Source: Mycolicibacterium iranicum (GTDB taxonomy: Bacteria; Actinomycetota; Actinomycetes; Mycobacteriales; Mycobacteriaceae). From it: a stretch of DNA of 64,000 bases. Positions 34,632 to 43,400 of the stretch are shown piece by piece. The stretch is taken from the NCBI RefSeq assembly GCF_014190915.1, contig NZ_JACHVU010000010.1, forward strand, positions 131,007 through 195,006, in the 5' to 3' direction. The notes below the pieces were generated by a model that had not been told where the DNA came from, searched no databases, and saw nothing but the letters and a program-made list of their open reading frames with translations. Positions within the stretch are counted from its first letter, which is position 1. Every line of letters begins with the position of its first letter. A program made the translations under genes and the position numbers.

Positions 34632-35739
34632 CCACCTCCCGGGTCAGGCGCCGGCTCTTCGTCACGACCGCGGTCAGGCACAGGACCGCGACGGCGAAGC
34701 ACACCACGGTGTACCAGAGGCTGCCGGTGGGGTCCCCGGCGGCGGTCACGCCATCGGACGCGCCGAGGTGGGCCGGCAGGGCGCCGGCCCAGAGCGCCGC
34801 CATCACGGCCAGGTAGACGGCCGCGTAGCCGAGGATGACCCTGCTGTAGACGGGCGCATCGTCGTCGCGGCGCCACTGATTCACCAGGACGGGTATCGCC
34901 ACCACGGCGATGACCGCCAGCTCCAGCGCGTACACCACACCACCCACGGTCGTACTGCCGGAGATGCCCGCCGCAGCCGTGGCCGGCAGCGGCAGTATCG
35001 CGGTGCCGATCGAGGCCAGCACGCCGATCACGAGGGTGCGCCCCACGATCTGAGTCCCCGTGAAGGTCCGGCCCCCGTCGACGTGGCGACCGACGAAGAA
35101 CTGCACGCACAGCGCCAACGACATCGGCCACAGCGCCGCGAACACCACGACACTGGGAAGCGGGACCGAATCGAAGAAGGGTTGATTCATCGGATGGTCC
35201 AGCGTCCACTCCCACCACCGCAGTTGCGGTCCGAGATGATCGAAGATCTCGTAGAACGCATGGTGGACGAACCCGACGCAGACCGCGCCGACCAGCGTGC
35301 CGTACCGCCGGAACACCCCCAGGCTGCGCACGATCTCGAACGCGACCGTCGCCATCATCGGGTAGATCGCAACGATATACAGGGGCAATCTGCCCCAGAG
35401 GAATTCGACGGTGAACACGTTGTGGGCGAACATCGTGTCGACGTACTCCGAGATGCCGAAGGCGCCCGGGAAGTACAGCGGCGGCTCGATGATCAGCAGG
35501 TAGGCGATCGCCCCGAACCACAGCACGATGTTCGTCGGGTCGTGGTGCTTGCGCAGCCGCACGACGGAATACCAGAGGGCCAGGACGGCGCCGACGATCA
35601 CCGTGAGCTCAAGAACCGGCAGCGTCCAGTTCTCCAGAGCGAACGGGTTGCGGAACTCGATCAGGCCGCCGGCAGTATCGCACGAGAAGCCAAGCCGGGC
35701 AGCGAGATCGGCGAAGGTGGGGGTGCACAGGTCAGACAT
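34621..35739 (-). CDS. Polytopic membrane protein, unknown function
   Basis: This 372-residue integral membrane protein has roughly eight to nine hydrophobic helices, including VLELTVIVGAVLALWYSVV, IVLWFGAIAYLLIIEPPLYF, LYIVAIYPMMATVAFEIV and a C-terminal pair. Aromatic and His-containing stretches are notable (VGFVHHAFYEIFDHLGPQLR). No transporter or enzyme signature is recognised. ATG 35739 overlaps the stop of the upstream PF10118-type gene by 8 nt, so the two are co-translated and probably act together under the TetR regulator at 36771. Confidence 0.75.
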   Translation of the reverse strand: MSDLCTPTFADLAARLGFSCDTAGGLIEFRNPFALENWTLPVLELTVIVGAVLALWYSVVRLRKHHDPTNIVLWFGAIAYLLIIEPPLYFPGAFGISEYVDTMFAHNVFTVEFLWGRLPLYIVAIYPMMATVAFEIVRSLGVFRRYGTLVGAVCVGFVHHAFYEIFDHLGPQLRWWEWTLDHPMNQPFFDSVPLPSVVVFAALWPMSLALCVQFFVGRHVDGGRTFTGTQIVGRTLVIGVLASIGTAILPLPATAAAGISGSTTVGGVVYALELAVIAVVAIPVLVNQWRRDDDAPVYSRVILGYAAVYLAVMAALWAGALPAHLGASDGVTAAGDPTGSLWYTVVCFAVAVLCLTAVVTKSRRLTREVVTA

Positions 35740-36667
35740 GGGCGGCACTGCTCTCCGTGCTCGTGTACCACTGGGTCACGTCGTAGCCGGCGTCGTAACG
35801 GTCGAACCACTCCTGTGCGAGGGCGGGCAATTTCTCGTGGGTGGGGTCGTGGCCGGGGATCTGGCTGCGCACGACGCCGGCCAGCGCGACGAGCTGCTCG
35901 CGCAGGGGCAGGTGGCCGAACGCGTTGGCGAACGGCCCGTCATAGGGCGCGTTTCCGAACGGAAGCCGTTGCCGCAGAGCCTTGGTGCGGCGATGGATCC
36001 GGAAGGTGGACATGGCGTCGACCTGGCGCTCCTCCAGCGGGATGACCCTGTTGAAATCCTCGGAAGCCATCCGGATGATTCCCATCACGTGCTTGAAGAT
36101 CGACGGGGCCACGCGCATTCGGTACCACGGGTCTTCGACGACCGCGTCGTAGATGGTCAGGGCGGAGCTGCGATGCTCGACCTCTTCGACGAAGTGCCAC
36201 AGGAACAGTGACGCCACCCGGTCGTCGCCGGTCGCGAACAGCGTGTCGTCATGGTCGAGCATCAGCTTGAACACCGGGGTGAACGTCGCCTCCAGGTCCG
36301 CGGTGTAGGCCAGGCGATACTTCAGCGGCGTGTTCGCCGTCATGTCGTCATAGGCGCCGATGACCTTGTCCAAGGTCTCTTTCAGAGCGGGGTAGGCCTT
36401 GATCAGCGCCTTGGCGTGCTGCCGGTGGGCCATCGAGTGCTGACCCTCCTGCCGGACGAACGCGTCGGCCTCCTCGGCGACGGCGGGGTCGGCGATATGA
36501 GGAATGGCCTCGGGGATCATGCCGCCGATCATCTTCTCGAAGCCGATCGCCAGAAACGACACGGCGTTCGCCATCGCGGAGAACGCCGGGTTGGTCTCGT
36601 TCCACACGAACGGGACGGGATGGCTGGCGAACGCGAAGCGCAGCTTGCGGACGATCAAGTCGGACAT
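35732..36667 (-). CDS. Putative metal-dependent hydrolase, PF10118 (diiron ferritin-like)
   Basis: This 311-residue cytoplasmic protein is of the PF10118 predicted metal-dependent hydrolase family. The likely metal ligands form a diiron-like helical set: an E-x-x-H motif in RQEGQHSMAHRQHAKAL (about residue 74), a Glu in YTADLEATFTP (about residue 125) and a second E-x-x-H in HFVEEVEHRSSAL (about residue 166). Such spacing is typical of ferritin-like oxygenases or oxidases, so 'hydrolase' may be a misnomer. It is divergent from the TetR gene, with a perfect inverted repeat between them, and overlaps the membrane-protein gene downstream. Confidence 0.82.
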   Translation of the reverse strand: MSDLIVRKLRFAFASHPVPFVWNETNPAFSAMANAVSFLAIGFEKMIGGMIPEAIPHIADPAVAEEADAFVRQEGQHSMAHRQHAKALIKAYPALKETLDKVIGAYDDMTANTPLKYRLAYTADLEATFTPVFKLMLDHDDTLFATGDDRVASLFLWHFVEEVEHRSSALTIYDAVVEDPWYRMRVAPSIFKHVMGIIRMASEDFNRVIPLEERQVDAMSTFRIHRRTKALRQRLPFGNAPYDGPFANAFGHLPLREQLVALAGVVRSQIPGHDPTHEKLPALAQEWFDRYDAGYDVTQWYTSTESSAAHV

Positions 36668-36688
36668 GGCAGGTCCCTCGGCGGTCGG

Positions 36689-36722
36689 TAATCATACAAA
36701 CAAATGAGTCCATGTATGATTA
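36689..36722. promoter_or_regulatory. Candidate TetR operator: 10-bp inverted repeat
   Basis: TAATCATACA at 36689-36698 is exactly complementary to TGTATGATTA at 36713-36722, with a 14-nt spacer. The site is AT-rich against a high-GC background and lies in the 103-nt gap between the divergent PF10118-type and TetR genes. Position and symmetry support an operator for the neighbouring TetR protein. A -10-like TACGGT at 36755-36760 sits next to the TetR start. Confidence 0.7.
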
Positions 36723-36770
36723 CTGCATCGCCGGTCCGGCGTCAACGCCTGTGCTACGGTCGGCAGCACC

Positions 36771-37397
36771 ATGGCACGCAAACGCCGAGGTTGGGGCGGT
36801 GATCCACCCGCCGACGACGATGAGGCCGCACGACGTATCGTGAGCGCCGCGGTGGACCTGATCGCCGAAACCGGCTCTGCGATCACCATCGCCGACGTCG
36901 CCGAGTCGCTCGGCGTCATCCGTCAGACCGTCTACCGCTACTTCGCGACGGCCGACGCCCTGATGCGCGCCGCCGCAATCGCCTCGGTCGACGGGTTTTT
37001 GGACCAGCTGGCAGACCACGTGCGCGGTATCCACGACCCCGCCGACGCGATGACCGAAGGCGTCCTGTTCACCCTCGACGCCGTGACGACCATCCCGCAC
37101 CTTGCTGTCGTGCTCGCGGAGCCGAATGCCTCGTCGGGCCCCAGCGAGGTCACCTCCGCGCTCGCCCGGGACGTCGGCATGCAGATGATCGCCCGCTTCG
37201 ACGTCGATTGGGCGGCATACGGTTACGACGACGACGCGCTGCGCGATCTCGTGGAGTTCACCCTGCGCACCATGCTGTCCTTCTTCGTCGCGCCCAACCA
37301 CCCCGAGCGGACCGCCGACCAGCTGCGGGCGTTCCTGCGGAGGTGGCTGGGCAGCGCCATCCTGGCCCAGCCCGTCCCCTCCGACCTCAGTCGGTGA
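36771..37397 (+). CDS. TetR/AcrR family transcriptional regulator
   Basis: This 208-residue regulator has an N-terminal TetR DNA-binding domain (about residues 20-66; RIVSAAVDLIAETGSAITIA with the helix-turn-helix VAESLGVIRQTVYRYFAT). The C-terminal ligand domain is helical and of no recognised class. A -10-like TACGGT lies 10 nt before the ATG, suggesting a very short leader. It is divergent from the PF10118-type/membrane-protein pair, the likely target. It shares 11 nt at its 3' end with the convergent oxidoreductase gene. Confidence 0.9.
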   Translation: MARKRRGWGGDPPADDDEAARRIVSAAVDLIAETGSAITIADVAESLGVIRQTVYRYFATADALMRAAAIASVDGFLDQLADHVRGIHDPADAMTEGVLFTLDAVTTIPHLAVVLAEPNASSGPSEVTSALARDVGMQMIARFDVDWAAYGYDDDALRDLVEFTLRTMLSFFVAPNHPERTADQLRAFLRRWLGSAILAQPVPSDLSR

Positions 37398-38028
37398 CGA
37401 GGTCCATCTCGGCAGGGCCGGATCCGGCGATCGGTTGCGACACGAAGCTCTTGGTGGTCAGCGGCCCGCCGAACTGAGCCAGCAGCCCACCCTCGCCGTT
37501 GCGGCCGAGGTCGACGGGTTCGAAGCCGAACCCCGAAATCAACTGTGCCACCTCGGCATTGGCGTCGGAGTGATTGCCGGAGAGGAACAGCACCCGGCGG
37601 CCGCCATGCCCGTCGCCCGGCTCGCGGGCCAAAACCTTGGCCCACGTGTGCCCGAACGCCTTGACCACGCGGGCGCCCACGGCCCATTCCTCGACCAGGT
37701 CCGACGACGCCCGCCCCCCGAGGTCAGCGGGGGAGAAGTCGCTGTAGTCGATGGCGTTGGTGGCGTCGACGATGATGCGGCCCGCCCAGTCCGGCACGCT
37801 GCCCACGAGCTCGCGGATCGCCTCGTGCGGCACCGCGAGAATGACGACGTCAGCGCCCAGCGCGTCGGCGACATCGACGGGAATCGCCTGCGGCCCGATC
37901 TTTTCGGCCACGCCGCGCACCGCGTCCACTCCGCGCGAGGCGGCCACGCCGACCTCGACGCCGGTGCGCGCGAAATGGCCGGCCACCGCCGTACCGATGT
38001 TGCCTGCTCCGATGATGGCGTACCGCAT
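37387..38028 (-). CDS. NADP/F420-dependent oxidoreductase-like protein (NpdG fold)
   Basis: This 213-residue single-domain Rossmann protein is related to F420-dependent NADP reductase and other 'NAD-binding domain 2' oxidoreductases. The dinucleotide loop is AIIGAGNIGTAVAGHF at the N-terminus. NADP-side residues follow at GVAASRGVDAV. Further family motifs are VVILAVPHEAI, IIVDATNAIDY and VVKAFGHTWAKVLA. It may shuttle hydride between F420H2 and NADP, or reduce another substrate; the sequence does not settle which. The ATG has GAGGAGCAC upstream. Confidence 0.82.
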   Translation of the reverse strand: MRYAIIGAGNIGTAVAGHFARTGVEVGVAASRGVDAVRGVAEKIGPQAIPVDVADALGADVVILAVPHEAIRELVGSVPDWAGRIIVDATNAIDYSDFSPADLGGRASSDLVEEWAVGARVVKAFGHTWAKVLAREPGDGHGGRRVLFLSGNHSDANAEVAQLISGFGFEPVDLGRNGEGGLLAQFGGPLTTKSFVSQPIAGSGPAEMDLVTD

Positions 38029-38244
38029 GGCGTGCTCCTCTGATCTGGGACTCGGTTCCGTCGAATCTGTGATACGTCACCTAACTGCGGGCGCACGGCA
38101 CCTATTCCCGGTACTCACCCCCACGCCGCCCGGGGGTCCGCGTACTCACGTAGTCCACTACGCACGCGCCGTGATCCCCGGTCCCCGACGATCGGACGAT
38201 GTCTCCGCCCGGAGGCCACAGGAGAATCAACCGAAGGAACTGCG

Positions 38245-38766
38245 ATGAACACCAACCCGTTTCACCTCCGCACCGCATTGACCCGCGCCGCCGTCGTCGC
38301 CACCGGCGCCGGCGCCGTCGCCCTGTCGGTGGTGGGGGCGCCCGCCGCCTCCGCCTCACCGCAGGACGACCTGTGGCGCATGATCAACGACCGCCACGTC
38401 GCCGCGGGCTGCGCGCCCTACGGTGGCTCGCAGGCGCTCGTCGACACCGCGGTGTCCATCGCCAAGACCATGGTCAACCCGCCCGGCGGCATCGCCGGCA
38501 ACGGCCGGGTCCCGGCCGACAGCATGCTGGCCGGCCGCGGCTACCACGTGACCAGCTGGGGTGAGGCGGACTACATCATCAACGGTCAGGGATCGCCGCA
38601 GGCAGCCCTGGACTTCTGGATGAACAACCCCACCAGGGACATCTTCCCGAACTGCAACAACAGGGATCTGGCCACCGCCGTGTGGATCCAGAACGGCAAG
38701 TGGGCAGCCGTCGCACTGGCGGCATCACCCGGCGGCACCCCCGCCGCACCGCCCATCGTCCGCTAG
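38245..38766 (+). CDS. Secreted CAP-domain-like protein
   Basis: This 173-residue exported protein has a signal peptide with twin hydrophobic Ala/Val stretches (about residues 12-36) and a predicted cleavage at ASA-SPQDD. The mature part looks like a short CAP/SCP-type domain common in mycobacterial culture filtrates: the first helix pattern WRMINDRHVAAGCAPYGGSQ, then GYHVTSWGEADY and DFWMNNPTRDIFPNCNNRD. Two cysteines may pair. The family assignment is by pattern only. AGGAACTGCG precedes the ATG. It stands alone, with 216 nt upstream and 212 nt downstream without genes. Confidence 0.65.
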   Translation: MNTNPFHLRTALTRAAVVATGAGAVALSVVGAPAASASPQDDLWRMINDRHVAAGCAPYGGSQALVDTAVSIAKTMVNPPGGIAGNGRVPADSMLAGRGYHVTSWGEADYIINGQGSPQAALDFWMNNPTRDIFPNCNNRDLATAVWIQNGKWAAVALAASPGGTPAAPPIVR

Positions 38767-38978
38767 CCGCCCGGCACGGCCCGGCTCACGCCGATCAGGA
38801 CAATGAGCCGGATCGTGCCGTCCACGTTCTCGACCGGGAAGCTGCGTACCGCCGTGTCCGCCCCGGAAACCTCGCTCGCCGCGCCTCACCGCGAGTGGAC
38901 ACGCGATGTGAGGGTGAGTTTTCACCGTGGTCATCGACGTGCAACCGATGCGGAATGACCTGCGCTTTCACTGGGGCC

Positions 38979-40418
38979 ATGGCAAGCACGCTGAGGCGCG
39001 ACCGCGACATCGAACACTGGGATCCCGAGGACGTCGAAGCCTGGGAGGGGACCGGGGGCAGCCCGGCCGGGAAAGACGTCGCGAAGCGCAATCTGATCTG
39101 GTCCATCGTGGCCGAGCACGTCGGGTTCTCCGTGTGGTCGATCTGGTCGGTGATGGTGCTGTTCATGCCGCAGGACGTCTACGGCATCGACGCGGCGGGC
39201 AAGTTCTACCTCGTCGCCGTGCCCACGCTGGTCGGCGCCTTCATGCGCATCCCGTACACGATCGCCCCGGCCAGGTTCGGCGGACGCAACTGGACGATCG
39301 TCAGCGCACTGCTGCTGCTGATCCCGACCGCACTGACGCTGTACTACATGAAGAACCCCGCCTCCTACACCACCTACCTGGTGGTCGCCGCGTTCGCGGG
39401 TCTCGGTGGCGGCAACTTCGCCTCGTCGATGACCAACATCAACGCGTTCTACCCGCAACGGCTCAAGGGCTGGGCGCTGGGCCTCAACGCCGGCGGCGGC
39501 AACATCGGCGTCCCGGTCATCCAGCTCATCGGCCTGTTCGTCATCGCCACCCTCGGCAACGCGCGCCCCGAGATCGTCTGCGCCGCCTACCTGGTCGCGA
39601 TCAGCGTCGCGGCCGTCGGCGCCGCGCTGTACATGGACAACCTGCGCAACCAGAGATCGAACCTCGGGGCATTGGTGGAGGCCATGCGATTCAGACACTC
39701 CTGGGTGATGAGCTTCCTCTACATCGGCACCTTCGGCTCGTTCATCGGCTTCTCGTTCGCCTTCGGACAGGTCCTGCAGATCAACTACCTCGCCGCCGGT
39801 GACACCCCGGCGCAGGCATCTCTGCACGCGGCCCAGATCGCTTTCCTGGGGCCGCTTCTCGGCTCGATCTCGCGCCCGATCGGCGGCAAGCTGGCCGACC
39901 GTGTCGGCGGCGGCAGGATCACGCTCTACGTGTTCGTCGCGATGATGTTCGCGGCGGGCATCCTGGTGGGCACCGGGGTGAGGGACGACGCCCTGTCCGG
40001 GGCGCCGACGAGCGGTCAGATGATCGGCTACGTGGCGGGTTTCATCCTGCTGTTCGTGCTCTCGGGCCTGGGCAACGGCTCCACGTACAAGATGATCCCG
40101 TCGATCTTCGAAGCCAAGGCGCAGGGACGCGACGACCTCGGCCGCGAGGAGAAGGCGGCGTGGTCACGGGCGATGTCAGGTGCGCTGATCGGTTTCGCGG
40201 GCGCGGTCGGCGCACTCGGCGGTGTCTTCATCAACGTGGTGCTGCGCGCGTCCTATGTCAGCGACGCCAAATCGGCCACGATGGCGTTCTGGGTGTTCCT
40301 CGGGTTCTACGTGGTGTGTGCGGTCGTGACCTGGTTCGTGTTCCTGCGGCTGCAGGAACACCGGACCCACGCCGGTGAGAACATCGGCCGCGCGTCGGCC
40401 CCGGTCCCCGTCGGGTAG
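38979..40418 (+). CDS. narK: Nitrate/nitrite transporter, NarK-type MFS
   Basis: This 479-residue major-facilitator transporter has 12 helices. Nitrate-porter signatures are the two glycine-rich motifs, AAFAGLGGGNFASSMTNINA in helix 5 and LLFVLSGLGNGSTYKMIPSI in helix 11, along with FRIPYT-like MRIPYTIAPARFGGRNW. A charged cytoplasmic N-terminus (residues 1-38) precedes helix 1. ATG 38979 was chosen because conserved sequence begins soon after; its ribosome site is weak. The gene for nitrate reductase begins 3 nt after its stop, so uptake and reduction are coupled. An inverted repeat GGTGA-GTTT-TCACC at 38913-38926 may be a nitrogen-control site. Confidence 0.9.
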   Translation: MASTLRRDRDIEHWDPEDVEAWEGTGGSPAGKDVAKRNLIWSIVAEHVGFSVWSIWSVMVLFMPQDVYGIDAAGKFYLVAVPTLVGAFMRIPYTIAPARFGGRNWTIVSALLLLIPTALTLYYMKNPASYTTYLVVAAFAGLGGGNFASSMTNINAFYPQRLKGWALGLNAGGGNIGVPVIQLIGLFVIATLGNARPEIVCAAYLVAISVAAVGAALYMDNLRNQRSNLGALVEAMRFRHSWVMSFLYIGTFGSFIGFSFAFGQVLQINYLAAGDTPAQASLHAAQIAFLGPLLGSISRPIGGKLADRVGGGRITLYVFVAMMFAAGILVGTGVRDDALSGAPTSGQMIGYVAGFILLFVLSGLGNGSTYKMIPSIFEAKAQGRDDLGREEKAAWSRAMSGALIGFAGAVGALGGVFINVVLRASYVSDAKSATMAFWVFLGFYVVCAVVTWFVFLRLQEHRTHAGENIGRASAPVPVG

Positions 40419-40421
40419 GGC

Positions 40422-43400
40422 ATGACCCGCACCGCGTGTTCCTACTGCGGGGTCGGGTGCGGCATCTCGGTCGAGACCCGCACCGACCCCGCCACGGGCG
40501 TGCCGGTCATCGCCCGCGTGTCCGGAGACACGTTGCATCCCACCAACTCCGGACGGCTCTGCACGAAGGGCGCCACCCACGCCGAGATGATGGCCGCCAC
40601 CGACGGCCGGCTGACCACGGCGCTGCTGCGGCCCTCGCGTGACGCCGACCCGGTGGCCGTCGACGTCGACGACGCCGTCGCGGAAGCGGGAACGCGGCTG
40701 CGCGCGATCGTCGACGAGTACGGACCCGACGCGGTGGCACTCTACGTGTCGGGGCAGATGTCGATCGAGGCGCAGTACCTGGCCACCAAGCTGGCCAAGG
40801 GCTTTCTGCGGACGGTGCACATCGAATCGAACTCCAGGCTCTGCATGGCCAGCGCCGGAACAGGTTTCAAGCAGTCGCTGGGCGCCGACGGCCCACCGGG
40901 CTCCTTCACCGACTTCGACCGCACCGACCTGTTCTTCGTCATCGGCTCCAACATGGCCGACTGCCACCCGATCCTGTACCTGCGCATGGCGGACCGGCTC
41001 AAGGCCGGAGCGAAGCTCATCGTCGTCGACCCGCGTCGCACCGCGACCAGCGCCAAGGCGGACCTTTATCTTCCCATCCGCCCCGGCACCGATCTCGCGC
41101 TGCTCAACGGCATCCTGCACCTGCTCGTCGAGAACGACGCCATAGACCGGGGTTTCATCGCCGAGCACACCGAGGGCTGGGACCAGATGCCGGCGTTCCT
41201 GGCCGATTACCCGCCCGGACGTGTCGCCGACATCACCGGTCTCGCCGAAGCCGACATCCGGGCCGCCGCCGACATGATCGCCGACGCCGGCGACTGGATG
41301 ACCTGCTGGACGATGGGACTCAACCAGAGCACCCACGGCACCTGGAACACCAACGCGATCTGCAACCTGCACCTGGCCACCGGCGCGATCTGCCGCCCCG
41401 GCAGCGGGCCGATGTCGCTGACCGGTCAGCCCAACGCCATGGGCGGGCGCGAGATGGGATACATGGGCCCCGGCCTGCCCGGTCAGCGGACGGTCCTGTC
41501 CGCCGACGACCGTGCCTTCGTCGAAGAACAGTGGGGCGTTCAGCCGGGCACCCTCCGCCCGGACGTGGGCCCGGGCACCGTCGAGATGTTCCGGCAGATG
41601 GGTTCCGGTGACATCAGGGCGGTGTGGATCATCTGCACCAATCCGGTTGCCAGCGTTGCGAACCGGGACAGTGTGGTCGCAGGTCTGAGATCCGCGGACC
41701 TGGTGATCACCCAGGACACCTACGCGGACACGGCGACCAACCGCTACGCCGACATCGTGCTGCCCGCCACGCTGTGGGCAGAGACCGATGCGGTCATGGT
41801 CAACTCCGATCGCACGCTGACACTGCTGCAGCAGTCCGTCCCCGCCCTCGGCGACGCGCGGCCCGACTGGGAGCTGATCTGCGGGGTGGCCCGCCACCTC
41901 GGGTTCGGCGACGACTTCGACTACAAATCCAGCGAGCAGATCTTCGACGAGATCCGCCGGTTCCACAATCCGGCAACGGGTTACGACCTGCGCGGCATCA
42001 CCTACGAACGGCTGCGGGAGACACCGGTGCAGTGGCCGTGCGCCTCCGACGAACAGCCCGACCGCAACCCGGTCCGGTACGTCAACGACGGTGTCTCGCA
42101 GACCCTGCACACCGGACCGGACGGCGCCGTCCCGCGCCTGGCGTTCGCGACCCCCTCGCGGCGTGCGGTCTTTCTGCCCCGCCCCCACAGGGAGGCCGCC
42201 GAACTGCCCGACGAGGATTACCCGCTGGTGCTCAATACCGGTCGGTTGCAACACCAGTGGCACACCATGACCAAGACGGGCAGGGTCGCGGCGCTGAACA
42301 AGCTGAACCCGGGACCGTTCGTCGAGGTGCACCCCGACGACGCGGCGGCGCTCGGCATCGTGGAGGGCGCCGATGTCGAGCTGGTGACCCGCCGCGGTCG
42401 CGCGGTCCTGCCTGCCGTGGTCACCGAGCGTGTCCGGCCCGGCGACACCTGGGTTCCGTTCCACTGGAACGACGAACACGGTCCGCATCTGACGGTCAAC
42501 GCCCTCACCCACGACGCCGTCGACCCCGATTCCCTGCAGCCGGAGTTCAAGGTGTGCGCCGTGCGCCTGACCCCGGTGCCTGTCGAGTCGGCAGCCCCGG
42601 AGCTGACCGACGACGAGAAGACGTACCTGGCCGGATTCCTGGCCGGCATCGAGAACGGCCTGCCCGGCGTGCCGGTGCTACCGGCGAGCGCCCCGGTCGG
42701 CCCACGCGCCAGGCTCTGGATCGATGGGATGCTCGCTGGGCGCTGTTCGCGTCTCGAGACAGCGGGAGCGCCCGCCGCACCTCAGACGGGCCCGATGGTG
42801 TTGTGGGCGTCCCAGACCGGCACCGCCGAGGAGTTCGCGAGCAGGCTCGGCGAGCGACTCAGCGGTGCCCGCCTCCTCGCCATGGACGACGTCGACCCGG
42901 TCGATCTGACCGGTGCCGGGGAGGTCGTCCTCGTCACCAGCACCTTCGGCGACGGCGGCCCGCCGGACAACGGTGCCGGGTTCTGGGAACGCCTGGAGTC
43001 CCCGGAAGCCCCGTCGCTGGAGGGCGTCCGGTTCTCGGTGCTCGGCATCGGGGACCGTTCCTACGAGGACTTCTGCGGCCACGCGAAGGCCCTCGACACG
43101 CGGCTCGCGGAACTGGGCGCCACCAGGGTCCTCGACCGGGCCGAGTGCGAGGCCCACGACGAACAGCCCATGACCCGGTGGGCGGACACCGTCGCGGAAC
43201 TGGTGACATCGCCCGCACCGCGCGACATGTCTGCCACGTCCACAACGCCCGCGACACCCACACCGCGGCCCGAGACCTCCACTGCGGCCGCGCTGTTCAC
43301 CCGTAACCATCCCGTCGACGCACCGCTGTGCCGCAACATCCGGCTCACCCCGCCGGGCGCCGCCAAGGAGGTGCGGCAGTTGGGATTCGACATCAGCGCA

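Noticed and set aside
35732..36667. Annotation as an ordinary hydrolase of known substrate
   Set aside because: Only the family name suggests hydrolysis; the visible E-x-x-H motifs fit a diiron protein better and no substrate can be inferred.
40176..42512. Very long open frame on the reverse strand (about 778 codons) opposite narK and nasN
   Set aside because: It is an antisense shadow caused by high GC at third positions. The sense strand has full domain homology and the antisense product is low-complexity and rich in Arg, Gly and Val.
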